Below, one piece after another: positions 45,665 to 56,761 of a stretch of DNA of 64,000 bases. Within the stretch, counting starts at the first letter, position 1. Every line of letters begins with the position of its first letter. The DNA lies in contig NZ_JABWSY010000006.1 of assembly GCF_013396335.1 (NCBI RefSeq), forward strand, positions 247,580 to 311,579, written 5' to 3'. The stretch comes from Bacillus sp. EB106-08-02-XG196. GTDB taxonomy: Bacteria > Bacillota > Bacilli > Bacillales > Cytobacillaceae. The position numbers and the translations under genes are program-made. Below the pieces are notes generated by a model that saw nothing but the letters and a program-made list of their open reading frames with translations, was not told where the DNA came from and searched no databases.

Positions 45665-45875
45665 GCAAGCCATGGTAGATATTCTAGATTTTTTTTTATT
45701 TTAGGATTTTTATACTAATATTATATGGAATAATCAAGAAATCTTTCATGGATAAACATGGTAGAATGATGAAAGTTTTATGAATTGACAATTATTCTTG
45801 TTATGATTAATGTTTATAGAGAAATTATTGTAAAGCTTAATCATAATTGAAAAAGCAAAGAGGAGTTAGAATTAT

Positions 45876-46646
45876 ATGAAAAAAATTGTTTTCTTTGATA
45901 TAGACGGAACATTGCTCGATCAAGAAAAGAAACTCCCAAGGAGCACAAAAAAAGCAATCCAATTATTAAAGGAAAATGGTGTATTTGTAGCGATTGCAAC
46001 CGGAAGAGCGCCTTTTATGTTTACAAGCTTAAAAAAAGAACTGGATATTGATTCTTTTGTAAGTTTTAATGGGCAGTATGTTGTGTTTGAAAACGAAGCG
46101 ATTTATAAGAATCCGCTAGAACAATCTGAGTTAGAAAGATTTCTGCTGGATACAAAGACTAACGAACACCCATTGATATTTATGAATGAGTTAACCATGA
46201 AGGCAACTACTCATTACCATCCATTTATTGAAACAAGTATGGGCAGCTTATTATTTCCACATCCCGATGAGGACAAATCTTTCTATGTCCAAAATGAGAT
46301 TTATCAATCCTTACTTTTCTGTAAAGAGAACGAGGAGACGTTCTACTTTGAAAACTACCCTGAATTTGATTTTATCAGATGGCATCCCTACTCAGTTGAT
46401 ATTTTACCTAAAGGTGGATCTAAAGCTGAAGGGATAAAGAAAATGATTGACAGATTAGGGTTTGACTTGAAGGATGTTTATGCATTTGGTGATGGCTTAA
46501 ATGATTTAGAAATGCTTAAAGCCGTTGGAACGGGTGTTGCAATGGGGAATGGTGTTCCCGAGGCTAAGGCACTTGCAAATTTCGTTACTACAGATGTATC
46601 GGAAGATGGAATCTGGAATGGATTGAAGGAAGTAAAACTGATATAA
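45876..46646 (+). CDS. ykrA: YkrA, Cof-type HAD phosphatase
   Basis: A 256-aa HAD-IIB hydrolase: FFDIDGTLLDQ (nucleophile Asp), ATGRAPFMF, the Lys in LPKGGSKAEGI, and FGDGLNDLEMLKAVGTGVAMGNG. Such enzymes dephosphorylate sugar phosphates or flavin/PLP; substrate unknown. RBS AGAGGAG. Same place as in B. subtilis, between rpoY and def. Confidence 0.9.
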   Translation: MKKIVFFDIDGTLLDQEKKLPRSTKKAIQLLKENGVFVAIATGRAPFMFTSLKKELDIDSFVSFNGQYVVFENEAIYKNPLEQSELERFLLDTKTNEHPLIFMNELTMKATTHYHPFIETSMGSLLFPHPDEDKSFYVQNEIYQSLLFCKENEETFYFENYPEFDFIRWHPYSVDILPKGGSKAEGIKKMIDRLGFDLKDVYAFGDGLNDLEMLKAVGTGVAMGNGVPEAKALANFVTTDVSEDGIWNGLKEVKLI

Positions 46647-46652
46647 ATAGTA

Positions 46653-46687
46653 AAAAGCGCAAGAGACAGAGCACTTGCGCCTTTTTT
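46653..46687. terminator. bidirectional terminator, ykrA / def
   Basis: Stem AAGCGCAAG/CTTGCGC with T-runs on both strands, between converging genes. Confidence 0.85.
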
Positions 46688-47240
46688 ATCTTTCTATTGC
46701 GATTGCACCCTCAATTGGTTTAAAAGGGTCTTTTTTATTAATATGATCATAAAACATAATTCCGTTTAAATGGTCAATTTCATGTTGAAAGCAAATGGCT
46801 GGGAGACCCTTTAAGCGAAGCTTCACCTCTTCGCCTTCGTGCGAAATTCCTTTCACAGTAATTCGAGCAAACCTTTCTACGTATCCAGGAATGTCTTCAT
46901 CTACAGAAAGACAGCCTTCCCCAGAAACTAAATAAGCTTTTTCGACTGAATGGCTGACAATTTTGGGATTATACAATGCATAGCTATACAAGCTTCCTTT
47001 GTCGTCGTGAAGGTGAATAGCAATCATGCGTTTGGAAACGTTAATTTGTGGTGCAGCTAAACCGATTCCAGGTCGTAATCCGTATTGTGAAGAAATTTCA
47101 GGATTTTGACTATTCTTTACATATTCTAATAGGCTTTCAAGTGTTTTTTTGTCTTTCTCCGATGGCGGCATAGGTACTTCAACTGCTACTTTTCTTAGTG
47201 TAGGATGGCCGTCTCGAATGATATCATCCATCATTAACAT
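46686..47240 (-). CDS. def: peptide deformylase (YkrB/DefB type)
   Basis: A 184-aa zinc/iron enzyme removing formyl from nascent proteins. The three motifs are complete: GIGLAAPQI, EGCLSV and QHEIDHLNG. Length and sequence match the second deformylase of B. subtilis (YkrB). RBS AGGAGTGA 10 nt upstream of the ATG at 47240. Confidence 0.95.
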   Translation of the reverse strand: MLMMDDIIRDGHPTLRKVAVEVPMPPSEKDKKTLESLLEYVKNSQNPEISSQYGLRPGIGLAAPQINVSKRMIAIHLHDDKGSLYSYALYNPKIVSHSVEKAYLVSGEGCLSVDEDIPGYVERFARITVKGISHEGEEVKLRLKGLPAICFQHEIDHLNGIMFYDHINKKDPFKPIEGAIAIER

Positions 47241-47425
47241 GATTGATTCACTCCTGTTTATAAACTAAAGATATTGATATTCATTAGTCTATCAGACTAT
47301 TCCACAAAAGTTAATTGTAAGTATCAACAATTATTCTGATTAATGATAGAGAATTTTCAGGGGATATTGTCAAAAATAAGAAGTATGGATATAGTAGGAA
47401 TTGTTATCAGTAAGGGGGTTGCGAC

Positions 47426-48094
47426 TTGTCTATTTTTAGAATTACAGGCATTATTTTAGCGGTAGTAATTAGTGGTTTTTTATTATCCGGCTGCATTAGC
47501 AAGGAGTCTTCAGCTGAAAAGTTGTATCAAGTGTTAGAAAGAGTTGTGGATGCAGAGAAAGAATTTGAAGAGCAGCAAGAGCCGCTTGCAAAGTTAGAAA
47601 GGAAAGAAAAGGAAATATACAATGAAATTATGGCTTTAGGGATGAAGCAGCATGAAAAGATTGTCACGCTTTCTGATGAAGCACTTTCCATTATTGAAAA
47701 AAGGAAAAACCACTTACAGATGGAAATTAACAGTATAAATGCTTCTAAAACGGAATTTAAGAGAGCAGAAGAAATAATAAATACTATAAAAGAACCTGAC
47801 CAAAAGAAAAAAGCAGAAGATTTATCAAAAATAATGAAGAATAGATACCAATTACATAGCAGGCTTTCAAAGGAATATTCAAGTGCGCTAGATTATGATA
47901 AAGAATTATATCTAATGCTTAAAGAAGAAAGTATTTCTTACGACAAGCTTGAAGCACATGTTGCGGATTTAAATACTACCTATCAAAAGGTATTTGAAGC
48001 TAATGAAGAATTCAATGTTTTAACCGCACATTATAATGAGAAAAAGCTTGAATATTATAAACTGGCAGGACTTAATCTTGAAGAAGAAAAGTAA
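47426..48094 (+). CDS. ykyA: YkyA family lipoprotein
   Basis: A 222-aa lipoprotein with lipobox LLSGC (Cys23) and an almost entirely helical, coiled-coil mature part (EEQQEPLAKLERKEKEIYN, RKNHLQMEINSINASK). YkyA is a putative cell-wall-associated lipoprotein of Bacillaceae with unknown role. TTG start after AAGGGGG. It lies upstream of pdhA as in B. subtilis. Confidence 0.9.
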   Translation: MSIFRITGIILAVVISGFLLSGCISKESSAEKLYQVLERVVDAEKEFEEQQEPLAKLERKEKEIYNEIMALGMKQHEKIVTLSDEALSIIEKRKNHLQMEINSINASKTEFKRAEEIINTIKEPDQKKKAEDLSKIMKNRYQLHSRLSKEYSSALDYDKELYLMLKEESISYDKLEAHVADLNTTYQKVFEANEEFNVLTAHYNEKKLEYYKLAGLNLEEEK

Positions 48095-48128
48095 GAAATT
48101 GGCTGTTATGGCTGATTTCTTTTTTTGT
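48093..48128 (+). terminator. probable terminator of ykyA
   Basis: AGAAAT...ATTTCT stem with a weak centre, followed by TTTTTTTGTG. Confidence 0.5.
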
Positions 48129-48242
48129 GAAAAAAAACGATAATATATTAATATAACAGGATGAAGTATAGAGTGATACAGGACTTTGTATTAATAGTGA
48201 GTTAATAATATTTGTATGTTGTAAATTTATGAAACATAGTAT

Positions 48243-48271
48243 TTGACGAGCGAATTTAGATGATGTAAACT
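48243..48271 (+). promoter_or_regulatory. putative sigma-A promoter of the pdh operon
   Basis: TTGACG (48243-48248), 17 nt, TAAACT (48266-48271). It lies in the 343-bp gap between ykyA and pdhA and gives a leader of about 160 nt. No other element was recognised in the gap. Confidence 0.6.
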
Positions 48272-48434
48272 CAATATGGAATTATTTATTGTACCATTAA
48301 TTTTTTTGAAAATAATAGTACAGAACAACGGGCGGTTAAAGTGAATAATCGTTTATGTTGTTTAAGGTTTTTGGGTAATCTAATATGAGTGAATTTATTT
48401 TTACATTTTTGTAATGAAAGAAAGGAAGATGTGA

Positions 48435-49553
<1,119 letters not shown>

Positions 49554-49556
49554 GCC

Positions 49557-50534
49557 ATGGCTCAAATGACTATGATTCAAGCAATTACAGATGCAATGCG
49601 TGTAGAACTGAAAAATGATCCGAATGTATTAGTGTTCGGTGAAGATGTTGGGGTAAACGGTGGTGTTTTCCGTGCAACAGAAGGGCTGCAAAATGAATTT
49701 GGTGAAGATCGTGTTTTCGATACACCACTTGCAGAATCAGGTATTGGCGGTTTGGCAGTTGGTCTAAGCTTACAGGGCTTCCGTCCCGTACCGGAAATCC
49801 AGTTCTTTGGGTTTGTTTATGAAGTAATGGATTCTATTTCTGGTCAAGCGGCTCGTCTTCGTTATCGTACTGGAGGAAAATTTAATGCTCCAATAACATT
49901 CCGTTCACCATTCGGAGGAGGCGTACATACTCCAGATATGCACGCAGACAGTTTAGAAGGCTTAATGGCGCAGCAACCTGGCTTAAAGGTAGTTATTCCA
50001 TCAACACCTTATGATGCGAAAGGTCTTCTGATTTCATCCATTCGCGATAATGATCCAGTTATTTTTCTTGAGCATATGAAATTATATCGTTCTTTCCGTC
50101 AAGAAGTTCCTGAAGGTGATTATACTATTCCACTAGGAAAAGCGGATGTGAAACGTGAAGGTACTGACATTTCAATTATTACTTATGGTGCGATGGTTCA
50201 TGAGTCATTGAAAGCAGCTGAAGAATTAGAAAAAGAAGGTTTTTCTGCTGAAGTTATTGACTTGCGTACGGTTAGCCCAATCGATATTGAAACAATTATT
50301 GCTTCTGTTGAAAAGACCGGTCGTGCGATTGTGGTACAAGAAGCACAAAAGCAAGCTGGTGTTGGGGCAAATGTTGTGGCTGAAATTAGTGATCGTGCGA
50401 TTTTAAGTTTAGAAGCACCTGTATTGCGTGTAGCAGCACCAGACACTATTTACCCATTCCCACAAGCTGAAGCAGCTTGGCTTCCAAACTACAAAGACGT
50501 AATTGAAACAGCAAAAAAAGTATTAACATTCTAA
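49557..50534 (+). CDS. pdhB: pyruvate dehydrogenase E1 beta subunit
   Basis: A 325-aa transketolase-type subunit: [31 protein letters not shown], and C-terminal [13 protein letters not shown]. Forms the alpha2-beta2 E1. RBS AAAGGAG in the end of pdhA. Followed by two hairpins before pdhC. Confidence 0.97.
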   Translation: MAQMTMIQAITDAMRVELKNDPNVLVFGEDVGVNGGVFRATEGLQNEFGEDRVFDTPLAESGIGGLAVGLSLQGFRPVPEIQFFGFVYEVMDSISGQAARLRYRTGGKFNAPITFRSPFGGGVHTPDMHADSLEGLMAQQPGLKVVIPSTPYDAKGLLISSIRDNDPVIFLEHMKLYRSFRQEVPEGDYTIPLGKADVKREGTDISIITYGAMVHESLKAAEELEKEGFSAEVIDLRTVSPIDIETIIASVEKTGRAIVVQEAQKQAGVGANVVAEISDRAILSLEAPVLRVAAPDTIYPFPQAEAAWLPNYKDVIETAKKVLTF

Positions 50535-50536
50535 TA

Positions 50537-50606
50537 AAGGCTCTTTTTGAGAAAACAGCCTTAATGAAAGATGGGGAATAGGATTCCTGTTTCCCGCTTT
50601 TTCTTT
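50537..50606 (+). terminator. internal attenuator-like hairpins between pdhB and pdhC
   Basis: AAGGCT/AGCCTT (50537-50562) and, more convincingly, GGGAATAGG/CCTGTTTCCC (50574-50595) followed by GCTTTTTCTTTT. Placed inside the operon, it may reduce transcription of pdhCD relative to pdhAB. Confidence 0.45.
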
Positions 50607-50650
50607 TGATTGAACGTTTGAAAATATGCATAATAGGAGGATGAATCGCA

Positions 50651-52027
50651 GTGAGCGCAACCGCAACCACATTCCAATTTAAAATGCCTGATATTGGTGA
50701 AGGTATTCATGAAGGCGAGATTGTTAAATGGTTCATAAAGCCAGGTGATAAAGTCCAAGAAGATGATATCCTTTGCGAAATCCAAAATGATAAAGCAGTC
50801 GTAGAAATACCATCTCCTGTTGAAGGAACTGTTATTGAAGTGAAAGTAGCAGAAGGAACGGTAGCTACAGTAGGACAGGTTCTTGTAACATTTGATGCTC
50901 CAGGATATGAAAACCTGCAATTTAAAGGTGATGAGCATGCTGCAGAAGCGCCGAAGCAAGAAACAGCTTCACCAGCAGCACCAGCAGCTGCTGCAGTGCA
51001 AGATGCTCCTGTAACACCACCGCCAGCACCACCTGCATATGGTATAGGTGAAACACAACCACAGGTACAAGTGGAAGTAGACCCTAATCGCAGAATTATT
51101 GCTATGCCATCTGTTCGGAAATATGCTCGTGATAAAGGTGTGGAAATTACACAAGTTCCTGGCTCTGGTAAAAATGGCCGCATCGTAAAAAATGATATTG
51201 ATGCATTCTTAAGCGGCGGTGCAGCTGCAGGAGCACCACAAGCTGCAGTATTGGCAGAAACTCCAGCACCAGCAGCTGCTCAGGCGGAGGCCGCAGCTAA
51301 AGCTGCTCCAATTCCACAAGGTGAATATCCTGAAACCCGTGAGAAAATGAGCGGAATCAGAAAAGCAATTGCAAAAGCGATGGTAAATTCAAAACATACT
51401 GCCCCTCACGTAACGCTTATGGATGAAATCGATGTAACTAAACTTGTTGCACATCGTAAAAAGTTCAAAGAAGTGGCTGCAGCAAAGGGTATTAAGCTTA
51501 CCTTCTTACCATACATCGTAAAAGCATTAACTAGTGCTTTACGCGAATTCCCTGCATTAAATACATCACTTGATGATGCAACAAGTGAAGTAATTCATAA
51601 GCATTACTATAATATTGGAATTGCAGCTGATACAGAAAAAGGTTTATTGGTACCTGTTGTTAAAGATGCAGACCGCAAATCCGTATTTACGATTTCTAAT
51701 GAAATCAATGAATTAGCTGGTAAAGCACGTGATGGAAAACTGGCTCCTAATGAAATGAAAGGGGCATCTTGTACGATTTCTAATATTGGTTCTGCTGGCG
51801 GACAATGGTTTACACCTGTAATTAATCATCCTGAAGTAGCTATTCTTGGTGTAGGTAGAATTGCTGAAAAACCAATTGTACGTGATGGTGAAATCGTAGC
51901 TGCTCCTGTATTAGCATTGTCATTAAGCTTTGACCACAGAATGATTGATGGAGCGACTGCTCAAAATGCTTTAAATCACATTAAGAGATTATTAAACGAT
52001 CCAGAACTATTGTTAATGGAGGCGTAA
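50651..52027 (+). CDS. pdhC: dihydrolipoamide acetyltransferase (E2)
   Basis: A 458-aa protein. One lipoyl domain (Lys in [14 protein letters not shown]), an Ala/Pro-rich linker, the E1/E3-binding domain ([25 protein letters not shown]), a second Ala/Pro linker, and the acetyltransferase domain with FDHRMIDGA. It forms the 60-mer core. GTG start with AGGAGG 10 nt upstream. 4 bp before pdhD. Confidence 0.97.
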   Translation: MSATATTFQFKMPDIGEGIHEGEIVKWFIKPGDKVQEDDILCEIQNDKAVVEIPSPVEGTVIEVKVAEGTVATVGQVLVTFDAPGYENLQFKGDEHAAEAPKQETASPAAPAAAAVQDAPVTPPPAPPAYGIGETQPQVQVEVDPNRRIIAMPSVRKYARDKGVEITQVPGSGKNGRIVKNDIDAFLSGGAAAGAPQAAVLAETPAPAAAQAEAAAKAAPIPQGEYPETREKMSGIRKAIAKAMVNSKHTAPHVTLMDEIDVTKLVAHRKKFKEVAAAKGIKLTFLPYIVKALTSALREFPALNTSLDDATSEVIHKHYYNIGIAADTEKGLLVPVVKDADRKSVFTISNEINELAGKARDGKLAPNEMKGASCTISNIGSAGGQWFTPVINHPEVAILGVGRIAEKPIVRDGEIVAAPVLALSLSFDHRMIDGATAQNALNHIKRLLNDPELLLMEA

Positions 52028-52030
52028 CAA

Positions 52031-53446
52031 ATGGTAGTAGGAGATTTTCCAATAGATACAGACACTATAGTCATTGGCGCTGGTCCCGGCGGATATGTGG
52101 CAGCTATTCGTGCAGCACAGTTAGGACAAAAAGTTACGATTGTTGAAAAGGAATATATTGGCGGAGTTTGTTTAAACGTAGGTTGTATTCCGTCAAAAGC
52201 AGTAATTGCTGCTGGACATCGATACGAAGTGGCGAAGCACTCTGATTCATTTGGAATTACAGCTGAAAATGTAAAAGTTGACTTTTCAAAGGTACAAGAA
52301 TGGAAAGCTGGAATCGTAAAAAAATTAACTGGCGGTGTCGAGGGATTATTAAAAGGAAATAAAGTTGACATTGTTCGCGGCGAAGCTTACTTTGTTGATG
52401 GTAATTCATTACGAGTGATTGGCGAAAATTCTGCCCAAACATACAACTTCAAAAATGCAATTATTGCATCAGGCTCTCGTCCCATTGAGCTGCCAACTTT
52501 TAAATACTCAAAACGAGTACTTAATTCAACTGGTGCATTGAATCTGCAAGAAGTTCCTGAGAAAATCGTTGTAATCGGAGGCGGTGTTATTGGGATAGAA
52601 CTTGGAGGTGCCTATGCAAATTTTGGTACTCAAGTTACAATCTTAGAGGGTGCGGATGATATCTTAGGTCTAGGAGTATTTGAAAAGCAAATGGCTGCCC
52701 TAGTTAAGAAAACAATGAAGAAAAAAGGTGCAGAATTCTATACGAAGGCTATGGCTAAAGGTGTAGAAGAAACTGAAAATGGTGTAGTAGTAACCTTTGA
52801 AGTTAAAGGTGAAGAAAAGAAAATTGAAGCAGATTACGTATTTGTTATGGTTGGCCGCCGTCCAAATACGGATGAAATGGGACTTGACCAAATTGGTGTT
52901 AAGGTCACTGACCGAGGATTGATTGAAATTGACAATCAATGCAGAACTAGTGTCTCTAATATTTATGCGATCGGTGATGTTGTTGCAGGTCCTCAATTAG
53001 CTCACAAAGCTTCCTATGAAGGGAAAATTGCTGCTGAGACGATAGCAGGTCATAATGCTGTAATTGACTACTTAGGTATCCCTGCAGTAGTATTCTCAGA
53101 TCCAGAATTAGCTAGCGTAGGTTATACCGAAGCGCAGGCAAAAGAAGAGGGTATTGAAGTTAATTCAGCAAAATTCCCATTTGCAGCAAATGGCCGTGCT
53201 TTATCACTAGACAGTGGAGACGGTTTTGTTAAATTAGTTTCACGCAAAGAAGATGGTGTCTTGATCGGTGCGCAAATTGCCGGTGCAAGTGCATCTGATA
53301 TGATTGCTGAACTAGGCTTGGCTCTTGAAGCAGGAATGACGGTAGAAGACTTAGCATTGACCATTCATGCTCATCCAACATTAGGAGAAATTACAATGGA
53401 AGCCGCTGAAGTAGCAATGGGTACTCCAATTCATGTTCTAAAATAG
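52031..53446 (+). CDS. pdhD: dihydrolipoamide dehydrogenase (E3)
   Basis: A 471-aa flavoprotein disulfide reductase. FAD motif [17 protein letters not shown], redox Cys pair [16 protein letters not shown] motif [14 protein letters not shown], and C-terminal His-Glu in HAHPTLGE. Reoxidises lipoamide on E2. RBS GGAGGCG overlapping the pdhC end. Followed by the operon terminator. Confidence 0.97.
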   Translation: MVVGDFPIDTDTIVIGAGPGGYVAAIRAAQLGQKVTIVEKEYIGGVCLNVGCIPSKAVIAAGHRYEVAKHSDSFGITAENVKVDFSKVQEWKAGIVKKLTGGVEGLLKGNKVDIVRGEAYFVDGNSLRVIGENSAQTYNFKNAIIASGSRPIELPTFKYSKRVLNSTGALNLQEVPEKIVVIGGGVIGIELGGAYANFGTQVTILEGADDILGLGVFEKQMAALVKKTMKKKGAEFYTKAMAKGVEETENGVVVTFEVKGEEKKIEADYVFVMVGRRPNTDEMGLDQIGVKVTDRGLIEIDNQCRTSVSNIYAIGDVVAGPQLAHKASYEGKIAAETIAGHNAVIDYLGIPAVVFSDPELASVGYTEAQAKEEGIEVNSAKFPFAANGRALSLDSGDGFVKLVSRKEDGVLIGAQIAGASASDMIAELGLALEAGMTVEDLALTIHAHPTLGEITMEAAEVAMGTPIHVLK

Positions 53447-53457
53447 CTAAAAATAAA

Positions 53458-53496
53458 AGTCCTTTCCGAAACATAATGGAAAGGACCTTCTTATTT
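53458..53496 (+). terminator. terminator of pdhABCD
   Basis: Stem AGTCCTTTCC/GGAAAGGACCTT then TCTTATTTC. Confidence 0.75.
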
Positions 53497-53583
53497 CAAT
53501 CGAATGATAAATTATAACTTCCGAGCATATATTTAAAACACTACAATCTTTATTTAAGAGAAGATGTTGAGTGGTGATAAAAA

Positions 53584-53826
53584 ATGCGAATGTATGTTGT
53601 AATTATAATGCAATTAATAATATGGAGTGCTTTTACTCTGATTGAATGGATGTCAAAGCATGATCAACTACTATACAAGGTGATTATGTTTTTTGTATTT
53701 TTTTATTTAGCCTTTGCCCTTTGTAACAGAGTTACCCAATCAACTGCCAAAACACTTTTTATTACCTCTTTAAGCCTTATGATATACACCTCCATACACT
53801 ATACACTGGCACTTTTAACGCATTAA
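53584..53826 (+). CDS. small membrane protein (80 aa)
   Basis: Mostly hydrophobic with about two or three helices (VVIIMQLIIWSAFTLI; VIMFFVFFYLAFALC; TLFITSLSLMIYTSIH). A GGTGAT-type RBS stands about 8 nt before the ATG. No family recognised. It sits between pdhD and a converging gene. Confidence 0.6.
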   Translation: MRMYVVIIMQLIIWSAFTLIEWMSKHDQLLYKVIMFFVFFYLAFALCNRVTQSTAKTLFITSLSLMIYTSIHYTLALLTH

Positions 53827-53827
53827 A

Positions 53828-53857
53828 AAAACTCCCGGATGGGAGTTAGTTCTTTTA
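53828..53857. terminator. bidirectional terminator
   Basis: Stem AACTCCC/GGGAGTT with T-runs on both sides, between the 80-aa gene and the minus-strand gene. Confidence 0.8.
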
Positions 53858-54292
53858 TTACTTCCTCGGATAATAGTACATGATTCGCTCATTAAAAAGG
53901 TGCAGCTCTCCTTGTAATTTCTTGGCAAGGAATTTGCAGAATTCATTTGCTTTCCCCTTATCACCAAACGTGGATTGTTCAGGAAGAGTAACTTGTATGT
54001 AAGTTTGGATTCTATCAGTACCGTCTTCATTCCGAATACTCTCTTGATCAACACCAATTAAGATTGCGTAATAGCGTTCGTTTGTAGAATGTAAGTAAAA
54101 CCATTTCCCTTTTCCTTCATTTTTTTCCTTAATTTCATAAGGAAAGGCAGAGTCACCATATTCCCAATCAACTTGATTTCCTGTTTTACCAGTAATATCT
54201 TTATAATAATTTAAGAGTTCCTTTACTTCTTCTACAGTAATTGTTTGCTTTGCAGATGAAGGCACAAGTTTAATAAATGCGTTTTCAGCCAT
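53858..54292 (-). CDS. DUF1885-like protein (144 aa)
   Basis: A soluble alpha/beta protein: MAENAFIKLVPSSAKQTITV, WEYGDSAFPYEI, and YYAILIGVDQES. It looks like the DUF1885 family of Bacillaceae, some members with solved structure but unknown role; the family name is from memory. ATG at 54292 preferred because AGGGGGG lies about 6 nt ahead; ATG 54298 touches it. Confidence 0.75.
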   Translation of the reverse strand: MAENAFIKLVPSSAKQTITVEEVKELLNYYKDITGKTGNQVDWEYGDSAFPYEIKEKNEGKGKWFYLHSTNERYYAILIGVDQESIRNEDGTDRIQTYIQVTLPEQSTFGDKGKANEFCKFLAKKLQGELHLFNERIMYYYPRK

Positions 54293-54445
54293 CTTCATCC
54301 CCCCTATGTCCCATTTGATATCTCCTTTATTCTAGCATTGAAAAAACCATGGTGACAACATTAAGACACATAAATGTCATTTGTTTTATATAAAAAAATA
54401 AATTATAATAATATTCTAAATATTAATTTGAAAAGGAGGATTCAT

Positions 54446-54745
54446 ATGGAATTATTTGATAAGCTCTATGATGAGCATGAAAATGTAAAAGTTAGGTTTA
54501 TTGGTTTTACTACTGAACAAACTCGTTATGATTTTGGAATTATATACACAAACATGTTTTTTGGAAAACCCCTAGTTGTCTGTATGCAAACGGGCCGTTC
54601 AACTCTCCTCGATCCTAAAGAAATTGAAGATATTGAATACCTTCAAAATGTATTCCGGATTCCAGATAAACAACAAGCTGCAGATTTGGCAGAATTCTTC
54701 AGTGAAACCCTCCCGCAAATCCCATTTGTTACCCAATATGAATAG
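54446..54745 (+). CDS. DUF3055/SAV0927-like protein (99 aa)
   Basis: Starts MELFDKLYDEHENVKVRFIGF and contains YDFGIIYTNMFFGKPLVVCM, conserved in a small Firmicutes family of unknown function. The ATG at 54446 has AAAAGGAGG in front; the frame is open further upstream without an RBS. Followed by an AAAAGACC...GGTCTTTTTTTG hairpin at about 54757-54781. Confidence 0.8.
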   Translation: MELFDKLYDEHENVKVRFIGFTTEQTRYDFGIIYTNMFFGKPLVVCMQTGRSTLLDPKEIEDIEYLQNVFRIPDKQQAADLAEFFSETLPQIPFVTQYE

Positions 54746-54817
54746 TTTGAAAGTAAAAGACCTATTTATAGGTCTTTTTTTGTGTATAAATAATTAAATG
54801 TGACATACAATTTAGGC

Positions 54818-54873
54818 TTGATATTTCTAATGTGTTATATTATTATTAAATTAACAACAATAAAACGTTTTCA
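54818..54873 (+). promoter_or_regulatory. promoter and cre-like site of the SR1 RNA
   Basis: TTGATA (54818-54823), 17 nt, TATTAT (54841-54846); start near 54853. ATAAAACGTTTTCA at 54860-54873 matches a cre site except for its first two bases and would lie just after the start. SR1 of B. subtilis is repressed by CcpN and, weakly, CcpA. Confidence 0.6.
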
Positions 54874-55090
54874 ATGTAATGAACATTTCATAATGAAAAG
54901 GGGATTGAAAAAGATGGGTACAATCGTATGCCAGGCTTGCGACTCAACAATTGATCATTTCGAAGATGAAAAAGTAACAGTTCTCTATTCTAGATGTAAT
55001 TGTTGCGATGGTCACCATTCAGAAGAAGAAAGATAAAATATCTTTTCTAAAATAGAAACAGGATTCCTCGACGGAATCCTGTATTTTTAT
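54853..55090 (+). ncRNA. SR1-like dual-function small RNA
   Basis: A unit of about 240 nt from the promoter to the terminator ACAGGATTCC/GGAATCCTGT (55058-55082) plus ATTTTTATTTT. It encodes SR1P and lies between pdhD and speA, as in B. subtilis, where SR1 (205 nt) pairs with ahrC mRNA to inhibit its translation. Boundaries are inferred from promoter and terminator. Confidence 0.75.
54914..55036 (+). CDS. sr1P: SR1P, GapA-binding peptide
   Basis: A 40-aa peptide: MGTIVCQACDSTIDHFEDEK, VTVLYSRC. Two CxxC pairs (CQAC, CNCC). SR1P binds GapA and through it stimulates RNase J1 activity in B. subtilis; rnjA is in this window. RBS AAAAGGGG about 10 nt upstream. The frame is open upstream but that part is leader RNA. 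Confidence 0.85.
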   Translation: MGTIVCQACDSTIDHFEDEKVTVLYSRCNCCDGHHSEEER

Positions 55091-56559
55091 TTTATAGCTT
55101 TATATTCCTTTATCACACGTATGTTTTTTATTTCATCATCCTCGGGTCCTTGTACGGGTAATCCCGCTTCAAGGTTTTCCCGAATATAGTGAAGGTTCTC
55201 TTTCGTTATGATTTCACCAGGGATAAATATTGGAATTCCTGGTGGATAAACCATGATAAATTCGGCAATGATTCTCCCTTCTGATTCCTCAAAAGGAATT
55301 ACCTCTGTATCTGCATAAAAAGCGTCTCTAGGAGTTAATGCTAGAATAGGGATGTCTGGAAGAAGAACTTGTATAGGCTCAAGTCTTTCTTTTCTATGTT
55401 CTCTTTCCTCTGCGAGTTCTTTTAAAGCTTTTACTAAAATGTCTGCTTCATAATCTGTATCGCCGAGTGTAATGATACAAAGAATGTTATAAAGGTCAGA
55501 CATTTCTACTTCAATATTATGTCTTTCTCTTAACCACTTTTCAACCTCATACCCTGTTAAGCCTAATTCTTTTACTGAGATAATTAATTTTGTTGGATCA
55601 TAATCAAAAGTTGCCTTTGACCCTAAAATTTCTTCACCAATACAACGCAAGTGATCAATTTCATTAATTCTGTTTCGAATTGATTGTGCCAAATTTATTG
55701 TCTTATCAATCAATTCTTTTCCTTTAGTAGCTAACTGCTTACGAGCTGCATCGAGGGAAGCAAGTAATAAATAGGATGTTGAAGTGGTTGTCAGCATACT
55801 AAGTATAGTTTGAACATGCTTGGCAGAAACAAGACCCTCTTTAACATTTAAAATAGAGCTTTGTGTCATCGATCCTCCAAGTTTATGGACGCTCGTTGCA
55901 GCCATATCAGCACCTGCTTGCATTGCTGAGAGAGGCAATTTGTCATGAAAATGAATATGAACCCCATGAGCTTCATCAACAAGGACGGGTACATTATACG
56001 AGTGAGCAATTTCTACTATTTTCTTTAAATCTGCAGATATCCCAAAATACGTTGGGTTAATTACTAAGATTGCTTTCGCATCAGGGTGCTGGTTAAGAGC
56101 CTTTTCGACGGAATCAATCGTTATACCATGGGATATACCTAAATCTTCATCAATTTCCGGATGAATAAAAACGGGAATAGCACCGGAGAAAACAATTGCT
56201 GACATAATGGATTTATGGACATTTCTTGGGACAATGATTTTATCCTCTGGTCCACAAACCGCCATAATCATAGCAATGATTGCGCCGCTCGTTCCTTGGA
56301 CTGAAAAAAAGGTTCTATCTGCACCGAATGCCTCAGCTGCCAAGTCCTGTGCTTGTTTAATGATACCTTTTGGCTGATGAAGGTCGTCAAGAGGACCGAT
56401 ATTAATGAGGTCTATCGATAAGGCATTATCACCAATGAAATTTCTAAAATCAGGATCGATTCCAGCACCTTTTTTATGACCAGGGATATGAAATTGGACA
56501 GGATTTTTTTTTGCATGTTCTAATAAACCGCTAAATAACGGTGTTTGGTTTTGAGACAA
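55087..56559 (-). CDS. speA: arginine decarboxylase
   Basis: A 490-aa PLP decarboxylase of the Orn/Lys/Arg class: FHIPGHKKGAG, QGTSGAI, VDEAHGVHIHFH, PLP lysine in ATSVHKLGGSMTQSS. It makes agmatine for polyamine synthesis. The TTG at 56559 gives 490 aa, the B. subtilis length, with AGAGGTG 10 nt upstream; an upstream ATG at 56586 would precede the RBS. Its 3' end meets the SR1 terminator. Confidence 0.94.
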   Translation of the reverse strand: MSQNQTPLFSGLLEHAKKNPVQFHIPGHKKGAGIDPDFRNFIGDNALSIDLINIGPLDDLHQPKGIIKQAQDLAAEAFGADRTFFSVQGTSGAIIAMIMAVCGPEDKIIVPRNVHKSIMSAIVFSGAIPVFIHPEIDEDLGISHGITIDSVEKALNQHPDAKAILVINPTYFGISADLKKIVEIAHSYNVPVLVDEAHGVHIHFHDKLPLSAMQAGADMAATSVHKLGGSMTQSSILNVKEGLVSAKHVQTILSMLTTTSTSYLLLASLDAARKQLATKGKELIDKTINLAQSIRNRINEIDHLRCIGEEILGSKATFDYDPTKLIISVKELGLTGYEVEKWLRERHNIEVEMSDLYNILCIITLGDTDYEADILVKALKELAEEREHRKERLEPIQVLLPDIPILALTPRDAFYADTEVIPFEESEGRIIAEFIMVYPPGIPIFIPGEIITKENLHYIRENLEAGLPVQGPEDDEIKNIRVIKEYKAIK

Positions 56560-56761
56560 TTTATTTCCACACCTCTTTATATACAAATTGCTTTTGATAA
56601 ATTCAAAACAAATGAATTATAGCACTAATACCAGTGCTTGCATAGAAATTTGTGTCGATGGTAAACCACTTTTTATAGTGTTACGTTAGTTTCTCAATTA
56701 AACAGGAAAATTAACCTTTAACAGCGAAATATGATGGTAACAATAATTAGGAGGGGTTTCA

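Noticed and set aside
45483..45668. 61-codon frame overlapping the 23-codon peptide gene
   Set aside because: Its internal ATG (ATGATCCAC) lies within the Shine-Dalgarno sequence of the shorter gene, it has no RBS of its own, and its end runs through the hairpin.
50707..51183. 158-codon frame antisense to pdhC
   Set aside because: It mirrors the lipoyl-domain and Ala/Pro linker codons of pdhC; codon bias of the sense gene explains the openness.
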